This document shows positions 1-11,272 of a stretch of 64,000 nt of DNA, piece by piece. The notes below the pieces were generated by a model that did no database searches, was not told the origin of the DNA, and saw nothing but the letters and a program-made list of their open reading frames with translations. Made by a program: the position numbers and the translations under genes. The stretch is from Mactromeris polynyma. Taxonomy: Eukaryota; Mollusca; Bivalvia; Venerida; Mactridae. The stretch lies in contig JASFXZ010000004.1 in NCBI GenBank assembly GCA_032209605.1, positions 620,001 through 684,000 of the forward strand, read 5' to 3'. The first letter of the stretch is position 1. Each line of letters starts with the position of its first letter.

Positions 1-1010
1 GTGGATTTTAAGGATAGAATACATCACGGCACAAGTACAGACAGTCAGTAATAATAGGTGTGCCTTCCATATATGAACGCTGATGGTATTTGTGATCAAG
101 TAGATGTGCTTCCTCGTAAGATATACTTTAGATACAAAGGTTCCACATCCGTGAATCTCAAGTGCATTTACTTTCGTATTTAGTTTCTGTTTCTGTGTAC
201 TGTACAGGCCTTTAAATCAAAATTAAGTGTTTCTAGAAAGTTTATTATGAAGTCTTGGACTGGTAATTCGTCAGTTATCCTCCAAAATAAAACTGGTGAA
301 ATTACGCGAATACAATGAAAACAAGACATATCTTGAAATAAATGGTCGGCGCAATTTGAAGGTTAAGATTTGTTGTGCAACATTTAAGACGCCGAAATCT
401 TAGAAATGCTGGTCACTCCAGATCCAAAACGGATATCGGTTAATTACCCAAACCGCCTAAAGGTTACAAACGTTGTTCGGTTGAAGAGAAATTGCATTGG
501 TGATTAACATAAGATGGGATTGGTATACACACCACTGATATGCAAATAGCAAAAACCATGTTAGTACGACTTTGTTGAAATATGCGGCCACTGGACTTTG
601 TTCCTACTAAAATGCCCATTTTAGAAAATGATATTAAAAGCTGGGTATGTTGTTTGTAATTGAATGTGTTTTGATAATAACATCAACCGTTAGGTTAAAC
701 ATGCATACATAGTTTCTGATTTACAGATCCATTTCAATGGAAGATAGAGAAAGCTAACAATCATAGATTTGGTCCTACTTGAAATTGTTATGCCTTTATA
801 CGATAAGCATCTACATGGTAGTAAAATGTCAAAAATGAGCCAGGTGCTCTAACTGTGACACCGCAAATATAATCGCTCTAGATGTTAGAAGGTTATTGAT
901 AACTTATTGACAAGCAAGGGTTATCGCGTCCACATTGTGCCAAGAAGATGGTAATGATATGTTCTTAGCAGATTTCTTACTTAAGTATGATTTTGTATTA
1001 AAGGATACCT
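1..1010. other. Intergenic sequence with a segment related to the C1q gene upstream region
   Basis: No coding exon could be supported here. The part from about 315 to 590 is related to the region upstream of the C1q gene at about 19355-19990. Both share the order aacaaga/aatatct, then a GGCGGCGCAA-like word, then CGGTTGAAGAGAAAT, then ACTGATATGCAAATAGCAAA. The rest shows no recognisable feature. Confidence 0.45.
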
Positions 1011-1013
1011 TTT

Positions 1014-2375
1014 GCCTTCCTTGTATAGATAGTTCCCACATTTACAATATCTACCTTCCTTGTATAGATAGTTCCCACAGTTACAATATCTACCTTTCTT
1101 GTATAGATAGTTCCCACAGTTACAATATTTGCCTTCCTTGTATAGATAGTTCCCACATTTACAATATGTACCTCCCTTGTATAGATAGTTCCCACATTTA
1201 CAATATGTACCTCCCTTGTATAGATAGTTCCCACATTTACAATATCTACCTTCCTTGTATAGATAGTTCCCACAGTTACAATATTTGCCTTCCTTGTATA
1301 GATAGTTCCCACATTTACAATATGTACCTCCCTTGTATAGATAGTTCCCACATTTACAATATGTACCTCTCTTGTATAGATAGTTCCCACATCTACAATA
1401 TTTACCTCCCTTGTATAGATAGTTCCCACATTTACAATATTTACCTCCCTTGTATAGATAGTTCCCACATCTAAAATATTTACCTCCCTTGTATAGATAG
1501 TTCCCACATCTACAATATGTACCTCCCTTGTATAGATAGTTCCCACATCTACAATATTTACCTCCCTTGTATAGATAGTTCCCACATTTACAATATGTAC
1601 ATCCCTTGTATAGATAGTTCCCACATTTACAATATGTACCTCCCTTGTATAGATAGTTCCCACATTTACAATATCTACCTTCCTTGTATAGATAGTTCCC
1701 ACAGTTACAATATTTGCCTTCCTTGTATAGATAGTTCCCACATTTACAATATGTACCTCCCTTGTATAGATAGTTCCCACATCTACAATATTTACCTCCC
1801 TTGTATAGATAGTTCCCACATTTACAATATTTACCTCCCTTGTATAGATAGTTCCCACATCTACAATATTTACCTCCCTTGTATAGATAGTTCCCACATC
1901 TACAATATTTACCTCCCTTGTATAGATAGTTCCCACATTTACAATATTTACCTCCCTTGTATAGATAGTTCCCACATCTACAATATTTACCTTCCTTGTA
2001 TAGATAGTTCCCACATATACAATATTTACCTTCCTTGTATAGATAGTTCCCACATTTACAATATTTACCTCCCTTGTATATATAGTTCCCACATATACAA
2101 TATTTACCTCCCTTGTATAGATAGTTTCCACATTTACAATATTTGCCTCCCTTGTATAGATAGTTCCCACATCTACAATATTTACCTCCCTTGTATAGAT
2201 AGTTCCCACATCTACAATATGTACCTCCCTTGTATAGATAGTTTCCACATATACAATATTTGCCTCCCTATTTTAGATAGTTCTCACTTCTACAATGTTT
2301 ACCTCACTTGAATAGATAGTTCTCACATTTACAATATTTACCTTCCTTGTTCTCTCAAATCTACAATATTTACAT
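1014..2375. repeat. 39-bp minisatellite, about 34 copies
   Basis: The unit contains TTGTATAGATAGTTCCCACA followed by a variable ACAATAT-TACCT part and repeats every 39 bp. Variants (CAGTTACAATATTTGCC against CATTTACAATATGTACC) recur in blocks, so amplification of multi-unit blocks is likely. Because 39 is divisible by three, long frames stay open on both strands: a 13-residue repeat on plus at 935-1474 and 1517-2311, and another on minus at 998-2248. These frames look like a by-product of the period, since no promoter, intron or unique coding sequence accompanies them. The array decays after about 2270. Confidence 0.93.
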
Positions 2376-4190
2376 CCATGTTCTGAATTGTCGACCATTT
2401 TGATAGGCAAATTTCATTAAAGTTTATGGGGACTATAATGTAAAATATGAATAACTTATCCGATTTATATAAAAAAATAACTTATTCATTAAACTCATGT
2501 TGGAATTTAGCTCGAAGATAGAGGCAACGGACAGAAATGTATGACAGAAAAAACATTGGGTGAACTACTGTTACAAACTAATATAAACTGTAACCCGATT
2601 CCCGCCAAAACAGTTGGACACGACCATTTAATGTAAACTGACATAATAAGTGCTTTACACGTGTTGCATTGACAAATAGCCAGGATGAAAAGGGAAATAT
2701 TTGTGACCTGGCTCAACATTGCACTATGCACTACGGAATAGACAAAATAAATACGTCAGCTTATATCTGTATATATTTATTTTTCGGAAACATCGTTGAC
2801 CGTACGGTTTTGATAAACTGATCAAAACATTATTTATAATCACGCTTGTAAATAATTCGATATCATTGGTGCTCTATATGTTCGATACGTTTTATCTACT
2901 ATCTTAGTGTACAACAACTCTTTAAAGTATTGAAACCTGTACTATAAGGTGTTCTCCCTTTACTTAACACACTATCCGCCCCTTTTTTACATTTGTTTAT
3001 ATTTTTTGTCTCCTTGTGTTTTATGTGGCTTTGTCGGTTGTGTGTGGCATTCCCTGCTCGCCTTCATTCGGTTTTAGTGATAAATTACTGAACAAACAGT
3101 ATATGTGTACTACATCTTATATTGTCCATTTCAAGTGTACGTTATATTTGACAGCCGTGTACAAACAGAAACCAAATCAAAAATAGCATGATACATTTTG
3201 TATTCCGTGTACTCCTCCTGGTATCATATGATGAAACAACGAGTAAAGAAGTCTGGCAGCCAATGATACATGTGTATGTTTGATGTTTTATCGAAGCTAT
3301 ACATTGCCTGATATACATGTTTAATAACTAAACAGCACATGATAACGGTGTGTAGCGTTCTTACTTATATCAGTTATTGAAGTCACCTATCTGCATTTCA
3401 GCAGTCATACATTTGTAAACATAAACAATAATTCAATTATTTATGAGACTGCAAATCTATGTTAAACTTTGCTCTTGTATCAAAGTGAAACATATTGTTT
3501 ATTGAATATTCCATGGCTATACAGACAGCATTTGTATATAAACTGTTTTGATGGGAATATTCTCCTCCTAATTTTGAAGTGTGTTGTACCAGACAAAAGT
3601 CCACTGTAATGTACTTCGACACAAAAATCGTTTTAGAAGTTTGCTACAATACAGACCATTCATGCCAGGGTATCTTCATATATATCATATACGATGTTGT
3701 AGACTGAAGAACAGATTTAATTCAAAAGTAGACTTTGACAATGGTAAGCGATTTAACAATTTGTAATTGAATAATATGGGAATTCTGTGTGTAATAAGTA
3801 CACACTGAATTCTCCTCACTTAGCACAATTTATATAGACGTACATATTGAGTTATGTGGATTTTTATATCGATTTTATAACATGATTATAGATTAATAAA
3901 TGCAGTGATATATTGCAATTTATAAACATATCTAGGTTTATGCAATAAAACACTAGTAGTGATATATGTAGAAAATATATATCTAGATCGTGATCAAATA
4001 TTTCCTATGAACTGGAAATAATAGCGATGTATACAATAAATATTACAGTTTGTATTTCATGTATTATGATTAGCAATTTAACTTTACCTCAAACAATGTA
4101 TGGTTTTAAAGCATTAAATATAAAATCGTTACTGAAATCGAAATCTGCAATTACTGGCACATTGGAATATAAAATCAATTAGATATGTTA
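2376..4190. other. Intergenic, no feature recognised
   Basis: AT-rich non-coding sequence. The only open frames are short (60-75 codons) and show no domain, signal peptide or splice structure. A stretch near 3010-3070 faintly resembles the dispersed repeat seen at 63.2-63.5 kb, but too weakly to call. Confidence 0.5.
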
Positions 4191-4191
4191 G

Positions 4192-5380
4192 GTGACTTTT
4201 AAAAGCAAAGACGGACACATAAAACATCATAAGCAATGGCGGACAGGAAGTAGACGTGTTAAACGAATGTGCAAACTTTGTTTAACTAGAGACACCAATT
4301 GTTCAGCAGACATATTCTGTTCCACATGTAATGAATTTAAATGTGGTGATTGTTCAAAGATTCATGAAATAAGACCTTTCTTGAAAAAAACACAAAATCA
4401 TAAATCTACACGACGGTAAATTAAAAGTTTCGAAGAGCATCGGTGATATTATCAACATGAACGGTATTGACATATGTACAAAAACACGATAAAAAAGATA
4501 TATTCTTCTGGGAAGTCGACACATTATTACTCTGTAGTACATGAGCCATCATAGTTCACAGAAACTGTAAAACTATTGTCGAGATACACATTTTGCCGAA
4601 AAACGTCTGTGCGAGGGCTTGAAGGAAAAAGTACAAACAACCATAACAACAATGAATCAAATGGTTGAAAACTTAAAAGAAGCAGAATTGCGTTTGACAG
4701 ATGACGTTTACTGTGTACCGGAGAAGCTTTCAAAAATAAAGAAAAAAATCGATCAGATGTTTGACGCCTGCGCCGAACAGGTGACAAAGGTCGCGACTTC
4801 GTATTGTGACAAAACTACAGCAAAGTGGACAAATTGAAAACTTGAATACGAAACCAAAATAAAGACTATGCAAAGCTTATTGAAAACGATTGTTATTGTT
4901 GCTAGAAAAGGTACAGCCTCGCAACAATTCATAACCGCCAACATTATGTCAGAAACATTACAAAATGGAATGAAGAACGCCGACTCATTATGTGCACATT
5001 TTGGGACATTGAACATTCCATGTAATTTTTGACAGTTTGACATATTTAGATCAAATCTGCTTTCTACAATAAACCCTGATGCGATTGGGATGACATTCAG
5101 TGTGCCCATTAAAACAAGGTTTAAACTGATCGCTTTCACAGATTTAAAGCAGACAGATTATGATTTAGGAGTACCCTTCTCCTCTGGTTTAGATTGTCTT
5201 CCTGATGGTAGACTAGTGGTGGTTGATAATATGATTGGTAAATGTTTGATTCATGATGAAAATCTGAAAACTGCATTCAGATAACCATACAAACATCCTG
5301 TTAGTGTTGGTGTTGTATCAAATGAGGAGGTTGCTGTAACAACGAGCTCTAACTACAAGCTGGACTTTTTTTCAAATTTG
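4192..5380 (+). pseudogene. TRIM-like (B-box, coiled coil, NHL-type) pseudogene
   Basis: The remains of one gene can be followed through several frames. A likely original start, ATG at 4235 (MADRK), is followed at once by a stop in its own frame. The neighbouring frame (4192-4419) then carries a B-box-like zinc site with a CKLC pair, CSTC and CGDC. The following segment (about 4420-4610) reads in another frame as a second B-box. Positions 4619-4837 give a lysine/glutamate-rich coiled coil, and 5090-5284 gives the start of an NHL-type beta-propeller (LPDGRLVVVDN). Frames break near 4417, 4490, 4834, 5030 and 5282, and similarity fades after about 5380, so the propeller is truncated. Proteins of this layout without a visible RING are abundant in bivalves and are usually placed with TRIM2/TRIM56-like genes. 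I see no RING upstream. Function is lost here; the assignment to the family is by pattern only. Confidence 0.72.
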
Positions 5381-6016
5381 TACGGGTTTTTCTCCCAGGT
5401 TGTGCTGTTACTCGATAAATTGATAGTTATAATTATAAAGCGAGGTAACTCACGATGGTCCACAATGTGTACGGTTCGTTCCGTATATCGGTTTTTTAGA
5501 AATTGTACGCCATTTGTACTAAGGTAAAGGGTCAAATAGAAGCAAAAGGCGGCAATTCGCACGATGCAGCTCGCATTACAAAACGTGGTTCCTTTTTAGG
5601 CCCCCACAGTGTAAGTTTGTCTATACATTGTTTTTGGTACTGTAACTATGTATTATTAACGTCACAATACTGTATTCTCTGTACAAAGATCATTTTTGTG
5701 TTTCTTTCCAAGTTGTGACGTCATCACACTAGCTTTTTATTTAGAATATGATGATTTATTGTGTATGTAAATTTATTTACTATGCATCTAACATTTATAA
5801 TAAGAGGACAGTGCACTTGCTCTGTTTATAGGTTTAAGACCAAGACAATTGATTTACCTGGTTTCTTGGTTCCTCTTTTAGTAACATGTAGTACCGGTCC
5901 ATCCGTGAACTTGTAGAACATATTTAGGGCATGTTTTTGGTCACTCTTTCAATCGTCATGCATTTAGGACATGTTTAGGACTTTTTAGGACATGTCATAT
6001 TATTTGTCATGTGTGA
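5381..6016. other. Intergenic flank of the Gypsy insertion
   Basis: Non-coding. From about 5910 to 6000 there is a short loose repetition of TTTAGG-ACATGTTT words. The retrotransposon target site lies at its end. Confidence 0.5.
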
Positions 6017-6020
6017 AATA
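6016..6020. repeat. Target-site duplication, left copy
   Basis: AAATA immediately before the LTR. It matches AAATA at 14833-14837, where the first A is shared with the LTR end. If the LTR ends in ACA, the strict duplication is AATA, 4 bp. Confidence 0.8.
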
Positions 6021-6291
6021 TGTAACCCTGCTGACTCAGAATAAAACAAAAAGACTTCCAGGTCGAAGTGGCTACAGTGTACTATATTCTATTCATGATA
6101 TAATGATGTTTCCGTCAGTATAGCATACCATAACGGTTTAAACGATGGAAGCTGATATTATTTTCTTCTCAAATCAAAACTACCGCCGTCAAGCAGGAAA
6201 TTTACAACGACGGAAGTACAGGATAAAAACATACCCGTCCGTTCAATATAACGAAAATACCAAAAACTACCCAAAAGTGCACCTAGTCACA
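6021..6291 (-). repeat. 3' LTR (element orientation) of the Gypsy element
   Basis: 271 bp, identical to 14563-14833, starting TGTAACCCTG and ending CCTAGTCACA on the plus strand. An open frame across it (ATG at 6145, 14687 in the other copy) is not supported as a gene. Confidence 0.97.
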
Positions 6292-6304
6292 CTCTCCCCC
6301 TCTT
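6292..6304 (-). other. Polypurine tract for plus-strand priming
   Basis: On the minus strand the sequence next to the 3' LTR is AAGAGGGGGAGAG, a 13-nt all-purine run abutting the LTR. This is the expected site and composition for the second-strand primer of an LTR retrotransposon. Confidence 0.9.
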
Positions 6305-6929
6305 CGTGAAAGTCGCCTCGACTAAACAACACAAAACCAGGGAAACTAAAACTACTACCAATTGATTAACTCCGAACTGAGTATCTTAATCACACAGACT
6401 AAATCTACATGACTAAACTGCAAAAATTATAATTTACACTTATTTAAATATAAACAACACATTGTAGATACATTCTACATGTACAAGTAAGAACAATGAA
6501 GAATAAAGATTGCATTATCACTTTTTTTTTTTTTTTTTTTTTTTCAAAAAAAACAAAATGTTAAAATCACTGAAACTAAAGAGCAGAAATCCAATACATG
6601 TATAAATTAACTCTCCTTTCTGCTCATTTTCCTCCCCTGTCTGAAAACAGAGGTACAAATGTACAATATATCACACATGATATTAATGACAAAAACAAAA
6701 CATACCACACAAAATTCAATTTTACTGTGCAATCAACCGTGTCACAGTCTGTCACTGTCAGACGTCCACAAAAATTCATAAAAAAATAAGGTCAGAAATA
6801 CTGTTTGCTCAACTGTTACAACCGCAAACGACTCCGCATTCTGTACATTACAACAGAGATAAAATCATTCTGAACTGATACATCGCGATATTGCCATAAC
6901 TGCATATATAATTATACGATTCCATCCAC
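6305..6929 (-). other. Gypsy 3' non-coding region between pol and the polypurine tract
   Basis: About 625 bp with no credible frame. It includes a run of about 24 T (plus strand) at 6521-6544, that is, a poly(A) run in the element's sense strand. Confidence 0.7.
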
Positions 6930-9900
6930 TTATTTCAACACAGCATTTAGCAACTTCGCTGTCACAGACGCTTGTTCAGCTTGAATCTGCAGTAATTTCT
7001 CTATCTGGTATATACGAGTCACACCATAATGTTCGTGCGCAACAGTCTGCTGTTTACTCACATTTACACCGTACCTTTCAGGCTTCTTCCTTTCCCTTCC
7101 AGATCTTCTCGGCTGTGGTTTTGGAGGTGGTGGCTCTTCAGACAGACTAGTGTCCTGTACTTCTCTACCAGTATCATTCTGCAACTCAATTTCACTAACC
7201 TTATCATCATCACTCACTTCTGTCTCATCAGAATGTGTTTCAACTATCTCATCTGCCTCAACTTCAATTTCACTTTCTTCTACTTCATCTTCTACATTTA
7301 CATCTCTTTGTCGACCGGCCGGTCTCTTGTCTTCCCTAGAATATGTTACAACATATTCATACTCACTTTCATCTGTATCATCTTCTATTATTTCATTAAC
7401 ATTGTTTTTCTGTTCAGTTGCTATATCTTTATCTGGCACCTTCAGTTTCTCTTCTGTATTCTTAACCATACTTCTCGTTTTAGGAACAGGCTTAAGTACC
7501 TTATCTGCTTCTGTTGCATTTTTCAACTGGGATTCCCCCAAGTCATCTGTTACTTCTATAGGAAGTAAATGGTTTCTATGGAGTCTTCTCACAGTGCCAC
7601 CTGGTGATCTTACAATATAAACTGGTATATCTATGTTAGGCTGGTCCACCACCTTGTAAATGTCTTGTTCAAACTTGTCTGCAATCTTATGTCTTCCTTT
7701 AAAAGCAAGAATTTTCACCAGAACCGAATCGCCTACGTTAACTTGGCTTGCTTTAGCTTTCTTATCGAACTGTTTCTTCTGTTTCTCCCTTGCTATCTTC
7801 AGCGCCTTGTTAGCAATTTCATGTGACGTCTGTAACTTCAATTTAAGATCTCTTACATAGTCTGACGTAATATATTCATTGCTGTTCTGTTCTAACTGGA
7901 ACAACGAGTCAACAGGCAATCGTGGCTTTCGGCCAAACATTAATTCAAATGGGGAGTAACCGGTAGATTCGTGCTTTGTGGCATTGTATGAATAAACTAA
8001 CATAGGTAGGTACTTCTTCCAGTTCTTTTTCCTATCTTGATCTAATGTTCCCAACATGTCCAATAGGGTTCTATTGTAACGTTCTGTTTGACCGTTGCAC
8101 ATAGGATGGTATATAGTCGTTCTGGTTTTCTGTATGTCCATCAGTTTACATAGTTCTTTCATAAGATCTGACTCAAAATTATTTCCTTGATCGGAGTGAA
8201 GTTTAGACGGAATGCCATAATGTAGAAAGAAGTTGTTGACTAACGCCTCAGCAGTTGTTTTTGCAGTCTGATTTTTAGTGGCAACGGCTACGGAGTACTT
8301 GGAAAAATGGTCAGTTATCACAAGAATGTTTTCGATGTTACCCTGACATGGATCTACAGTAAGGAAGTCCATACAAAGTCTTTCCAATGGATAAGTAGAT
8401 TCGATGCTGACCATGGGAGCCTTGATACCAGTTGATGACTTTCTACGGAGACATCTCCCACACTGCTGAACATACTTTTCTATATCGTTCACGTAACCTG
8501 GCCAGTAAAACCTATCTCGTATTAATGATGCGGTTCGGTCTTTACCTGGATGGCCTACATCATTGTGCAATCCTTTTAGCACCTGTTGTTTGTAAACATC
8601 TGGTAGAACTAATTGGTGAACTTCTTGTTCGTGATCTACCACCTTTCTGTATAGAATACCTCTGATCATATGGAAACTTTTGAAGTTACGTCTCATGGTC
8701 TGATGCTTCGGCTCTTTAAAAATAACTTGCTGTTTCGGAAGTTGCTTGTCAACTGTGGCTCTAAACCATACACCAATGATTGGATCTTCTTTCTGACTTC
8801 TCCTGATCTCTCTCATTTCAATTTGCGCCATAGGCTGCCAAGGGCTCTCAGTACTTTCAACAATGTCGATATTCATGTTCGGTAGTACATCAATGAATGG
8901 GGTGTAGAATATGGAATGACAAATAGCCTTGACTGTCTTGTTTTCAATAGTTATATGGTCTCCATTGTCATGTTTTGTGGGATACCTAGACATAGTATCT
9001 GCATCAATGTTCTTTAAACCTGGTCTATAGAGTATATCAAAATCATAATCGCTCAGTGCTGCTACCCAACGTTGTCCTGTTGCTTCCAGCTTCGCTGAAG
9101 TAAGAATGTGCGTGAGAGGGTTGTTGTCAGTATAAACTAAGAATTTGCGCCCAAGCAGATAGTCTGAAAATTTCTCTGTAACCGCCCATTTGAGTGCCAA
9201 AAATTCAAGTCGGAATGCACTGTAATTTTTCTCAGATTTGGTCAAACTGCGGCTAGCATAAGCTATTACCTTTTTACATCCATACTGCTCTTGATACAAT
9301 ACGGCACCTAGACCCTGTGTACTGGCATCTGTGTGGAGTTCAAACGGAAGGTTAAAATCAGGGTAGGCTAATACCGGTGGAGTAGTCAGAATTGTTTTCA
9401 GCTTGTCAAATGTGTCTTGATGTATTCTCTCCCATTTCCATTGAGTTGTTTGATGTAAACATTTGTTTCTTTTCTTAGGTGATGTTGGTGGCAATAAATT
9501 AGAAAGAGGTCTGGTAATCTTAGCGAAATCTTTTACAAATTTTCTGTAGTAACCCGCGAAGGCCAAAAATGATCTCAATTCGTCTGGATTGGTTGGAACC
9601 GGGTAATTAGTAATTTTGTCAATTTTGTCCGGATCTGTTTCAATTCCATGTTCTCCAACGACGTGACCAAGGAATTTTACACGCTTCTTGATAAAAAAAC
9701 ATTTCTCTGGAGACAGTTTGATACCACATTCTGTTAATCTAGTCAAAATCATGTTCAGCCTTTCAAGATGTTGTTCAAAGCTATCGCTGAATACAATCAA
9801 ATCATCCAGATAAATAACACAAATGCGCATGTTAAAATCGCCTAAACACTCTTCCATAAGACGTTGATACGTGGCCGGGCTGTTAGAAAGACCGAAAGGC

Positions 9901-11249
9901 ATCTTGTTAAACTCGAAGAATCCAAGGGGACCCACTGTAAATGCAGTTCTCTCTTTGTGTTCTTCTTCCATATCAATCTGATGGTAACCACTTTTCATAT
10001 CAATTGTAGAAAAAACTGTTGCCCCATGTAAACAGTCAAATACATCTTCCACTCTGGGTAGTGCATAAGCATCTTTGATTGTTCTGTTGTTGAGCATTCT
10101 ATAATCAATGCACAATCTAAGTTTGTTGTTACTTTTTCGAACTAGAACGATGTTTGAAGCCCATGGTGATCTGGATTTACGTATGATATCTCCTGCCAAA
10201 AGTTGTTCCAAATGTTTCCTAACCTCTTCGATCATGTTTGGTGGAATGCGGCGATGTCGTTGTTTAAAAGGTCTTTCATTGTCAAGTTCAATTCTATGTT
10301 TGATGTAATCACAATGACCAATGTCCGTGTCTCCAGTTGAAAAAATGCCCTCATGTTTCTTTAAAAGTACTCGCAATTGTTGTTCCTGTAGCTCTGTCAT
10401 GTCTTCCCCAATGTGTATTTTATCGAATATGTTGAATGTGTTTTGCTGTTCAATGTCTCTGTATACAGCATCATCTATGGTAACTGGTTGAAGTTCTGCT
10501 ATGATCGACCTAGAAGAAATGTTCACTGTATTTGTGGTGAGATTCGACAAGTTGACCAAAATTTCATCCTTGCTGTTGCAGTTGTAGTTTACTACAGCAG
10601 GAGTGATGTCAACAAATGATGGCAGTGATGTGTCTTCGGTATCAGTAATAATGGCGCAAGTTGGTAATTGATTAAGTCCCTTGTCCGCAAAACACCTAAT
10701 GTTAATCGACTGGTTTGGACCAATCTGTACTCTATGCATCTCTGCACTTCTGACTGTGGCAAGTTTATTTTTGTTTCGTTTAAGTTCCCTTTCTCTCATG
10801 GATATACACCTAAATGCTGTGAACCACGCTGTGTGAAGACCTGCTCTTTGAAGATATTGAACACCATGTTTTTCTTCGCACTCTTTGGCTAATTCATCTA
10901 AAATATTGGTACCCAAAAGTAAAGGAGTTGACTTGTTGTAATCGGTGTCAGGAACTACGAGGAAAAGACAAGTTTGTTCTGTTGCTTTTGGAATTCCAAA
11001 GGGCTGTAAATTGGCTTCAATGTATCCTAAATATGGCAACTTGCTTCCATCAGCACATTCTATGTTCAAAATATCTTGCAGTGGTTTAATTTCTTTAGTT
11101 GGAAAGTGGGTTTTGTAGAAAGTTTCGGAACATGTTGATACACAAGACCCAGTGTCACACAATGCTTTTGTTGAAATATGTTCTATGTTTACACTCACTT
11201 CATTTGTTTCGCCAACCAGTTTAGGGTCTATTCTACTCTTAGTGCCCAT
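6930..11249 (-). CDS. pol: Gypsy Pol polyprotein (protease, RT, RNase H, integrase)
   Basis: The 1439-residue frame carries the enzymes needed to copy and insert the element. In order: a retropepsin with the catalytic DTG at residues 32-34; a reverse transcriptase with FSTIDM upstream and the YLDD active site at 480-483; an RNase H with TDAS around 640; the integrase zinc site beginning at the histidines near 895 and ending in CGRC near 929; and the integrase core with D961, D1020 and E1056, giving the usual D-35-E spacing. A degenerate GPY/F-like stretch follows, then an acidic tail ending in a proline- and arginine-rich segment (RRSGRERKKPERY). No chromodomain is evident. The frame is open upstream of the first ATG and lies -1 relative to gag, so the real product is probably a Gag-Pol fusion rather than a protein starting at this ATG. 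There are no internal stops. Antisense frames over the 3' third of pol are shadows. Confidence 0.97.
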   Translation of the reverse strand: MGTKSRIDPKLVGETNEVSVNIEHISTKALCDTGSCVSTCSETFYKTHFPTKEIKPLQDILNIECADGSKLPYLGYIEANLQPFGIPKATEQTCLFLVVPDTDYNKSTPLLLGTNILDELAKECEEKHGVQYLQRAGLHTAWFTAFRCISMRERELKRNKNKLATVRSAEMHRVQIGPNQSINIRCFADKGLNQLPTCAIITDTEDTSLPSFVDITPAVVNYNCNSKDEILVNLSNLTTNTVNISSRSIIAELQPVTIDDAVYRDIEQQNTFNIFDKIHIGEDMTELQEQQLRVLLKKHEGIFSTGDTDIGHCDYIKHRIELDNERPFKQRHRRIPPNMIEEVRKHLEQLLAGDIIRKSRSPWASNIVLVRKSNNKLRLCIDYRMLNNRTIKDAYALPRVEDVFDCLHGATVFSTIDMKSGYHQIDMEEEHKERTAFTVGPLGFFEFNKMPFGLSNSPATYQRLMEECLGDFNMRICVIYLDDLIVFSDSFEQHLERLNMILTRLTECGIKLSPEKCFFIKKRVKFLGHVVGEHGIETDPDKIDKITNYPVPTNPDELRSFLAFAGYYRKFVKDFAKITRPLSNLLPPTSPKKRNKCLHQTTQWKWERIHQDTFDKLKTILTTPPVLAYPDFNLPFELHTDASTQGLGAVLYQEQYGCKKVIAYASRSLTKSEKNYSAFRLEFLALKWAVTEKFSDYLLGRKFLVYTDNNPLTHILTSAKLEATGQRWVAALSDYDFDILYRPGLKNIDADTMSRYPTKHDNGDHITIENKTVKAICHSIFYTPFIDVLPNMNIDIVESTESPWQPMAQIEMREIRRSQKEDPIIGVWFRATVDKQLPKQQVIFKEPKHQTMRRNFKSFHMIRGILYRKVVDHEQEVHQLVLPDVYKQQVLKGLHNDVGHPGKDRTASLIRDRFYWPGYVNDIEKYVQQCGRCLRRKSSTGIKAPMVSIESTYPLERLCMDFLTVDPCQGNIENILVITDHFSKYSVAVATKNQTAKTTAEALVNNFFLHYGIPSKLHSDQGNNFESDLMKELCKLMDIQKTRTTIYHPMCNGQTERYNRTLLDMLGTLDQDRKKNWKKYLPMLVYSYNATKHESTGYSPFELMFGRKPRLPVDSLFQLEQNSNEYITSDYVRDLKLKLQTSHEIANKALKIAREKQKKQFDKKAKASQVNVGDSVLVKILAFKGRHKIADKFEQDIYKVVDQPNIDIPVYIVRSPGGTVRRLHRNHLLPIEVTDDLGESQLKNATEADKVLKPVPKTRSMVKNTEEKLKVPDKDIATEQKNNVNEIIEDDTDESEYEYVVTYSREDKRPAGRQRDVNVEDEVEESEIEVEADEIVETHSDETEVSDDDKVSEIELQNDTGREVQDTSLSEEPPPPKPQPRRSGRERKKPERYGVNVSKQQTVAHEHYGVTRIYQIEKLLQIQAEQASVTAKLLNAVLK

Positions 11250-11272
11250 ATTCTGACCCGCGATATAAGCAC

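Noticed and set aside
998..2248. Long minus-strand frame (416 codons) in the 39-bp array as a repeat protein gene
   Set aside because: The frame exists because 39 is divisible by three, and the opposite strand is just as open. There is no unique coding sequence, signal peptide or splice context.
6305..6929. An envelope-like third gene of the Gypsy element
   Set aside because: No sense-strand frame of useful length between pol and the 3' LTR.
7029..7860. Plus-strand frames of up to 179 codons opposite pol
   Set aside because: Antisense shadows of the Gypsy pol tail.
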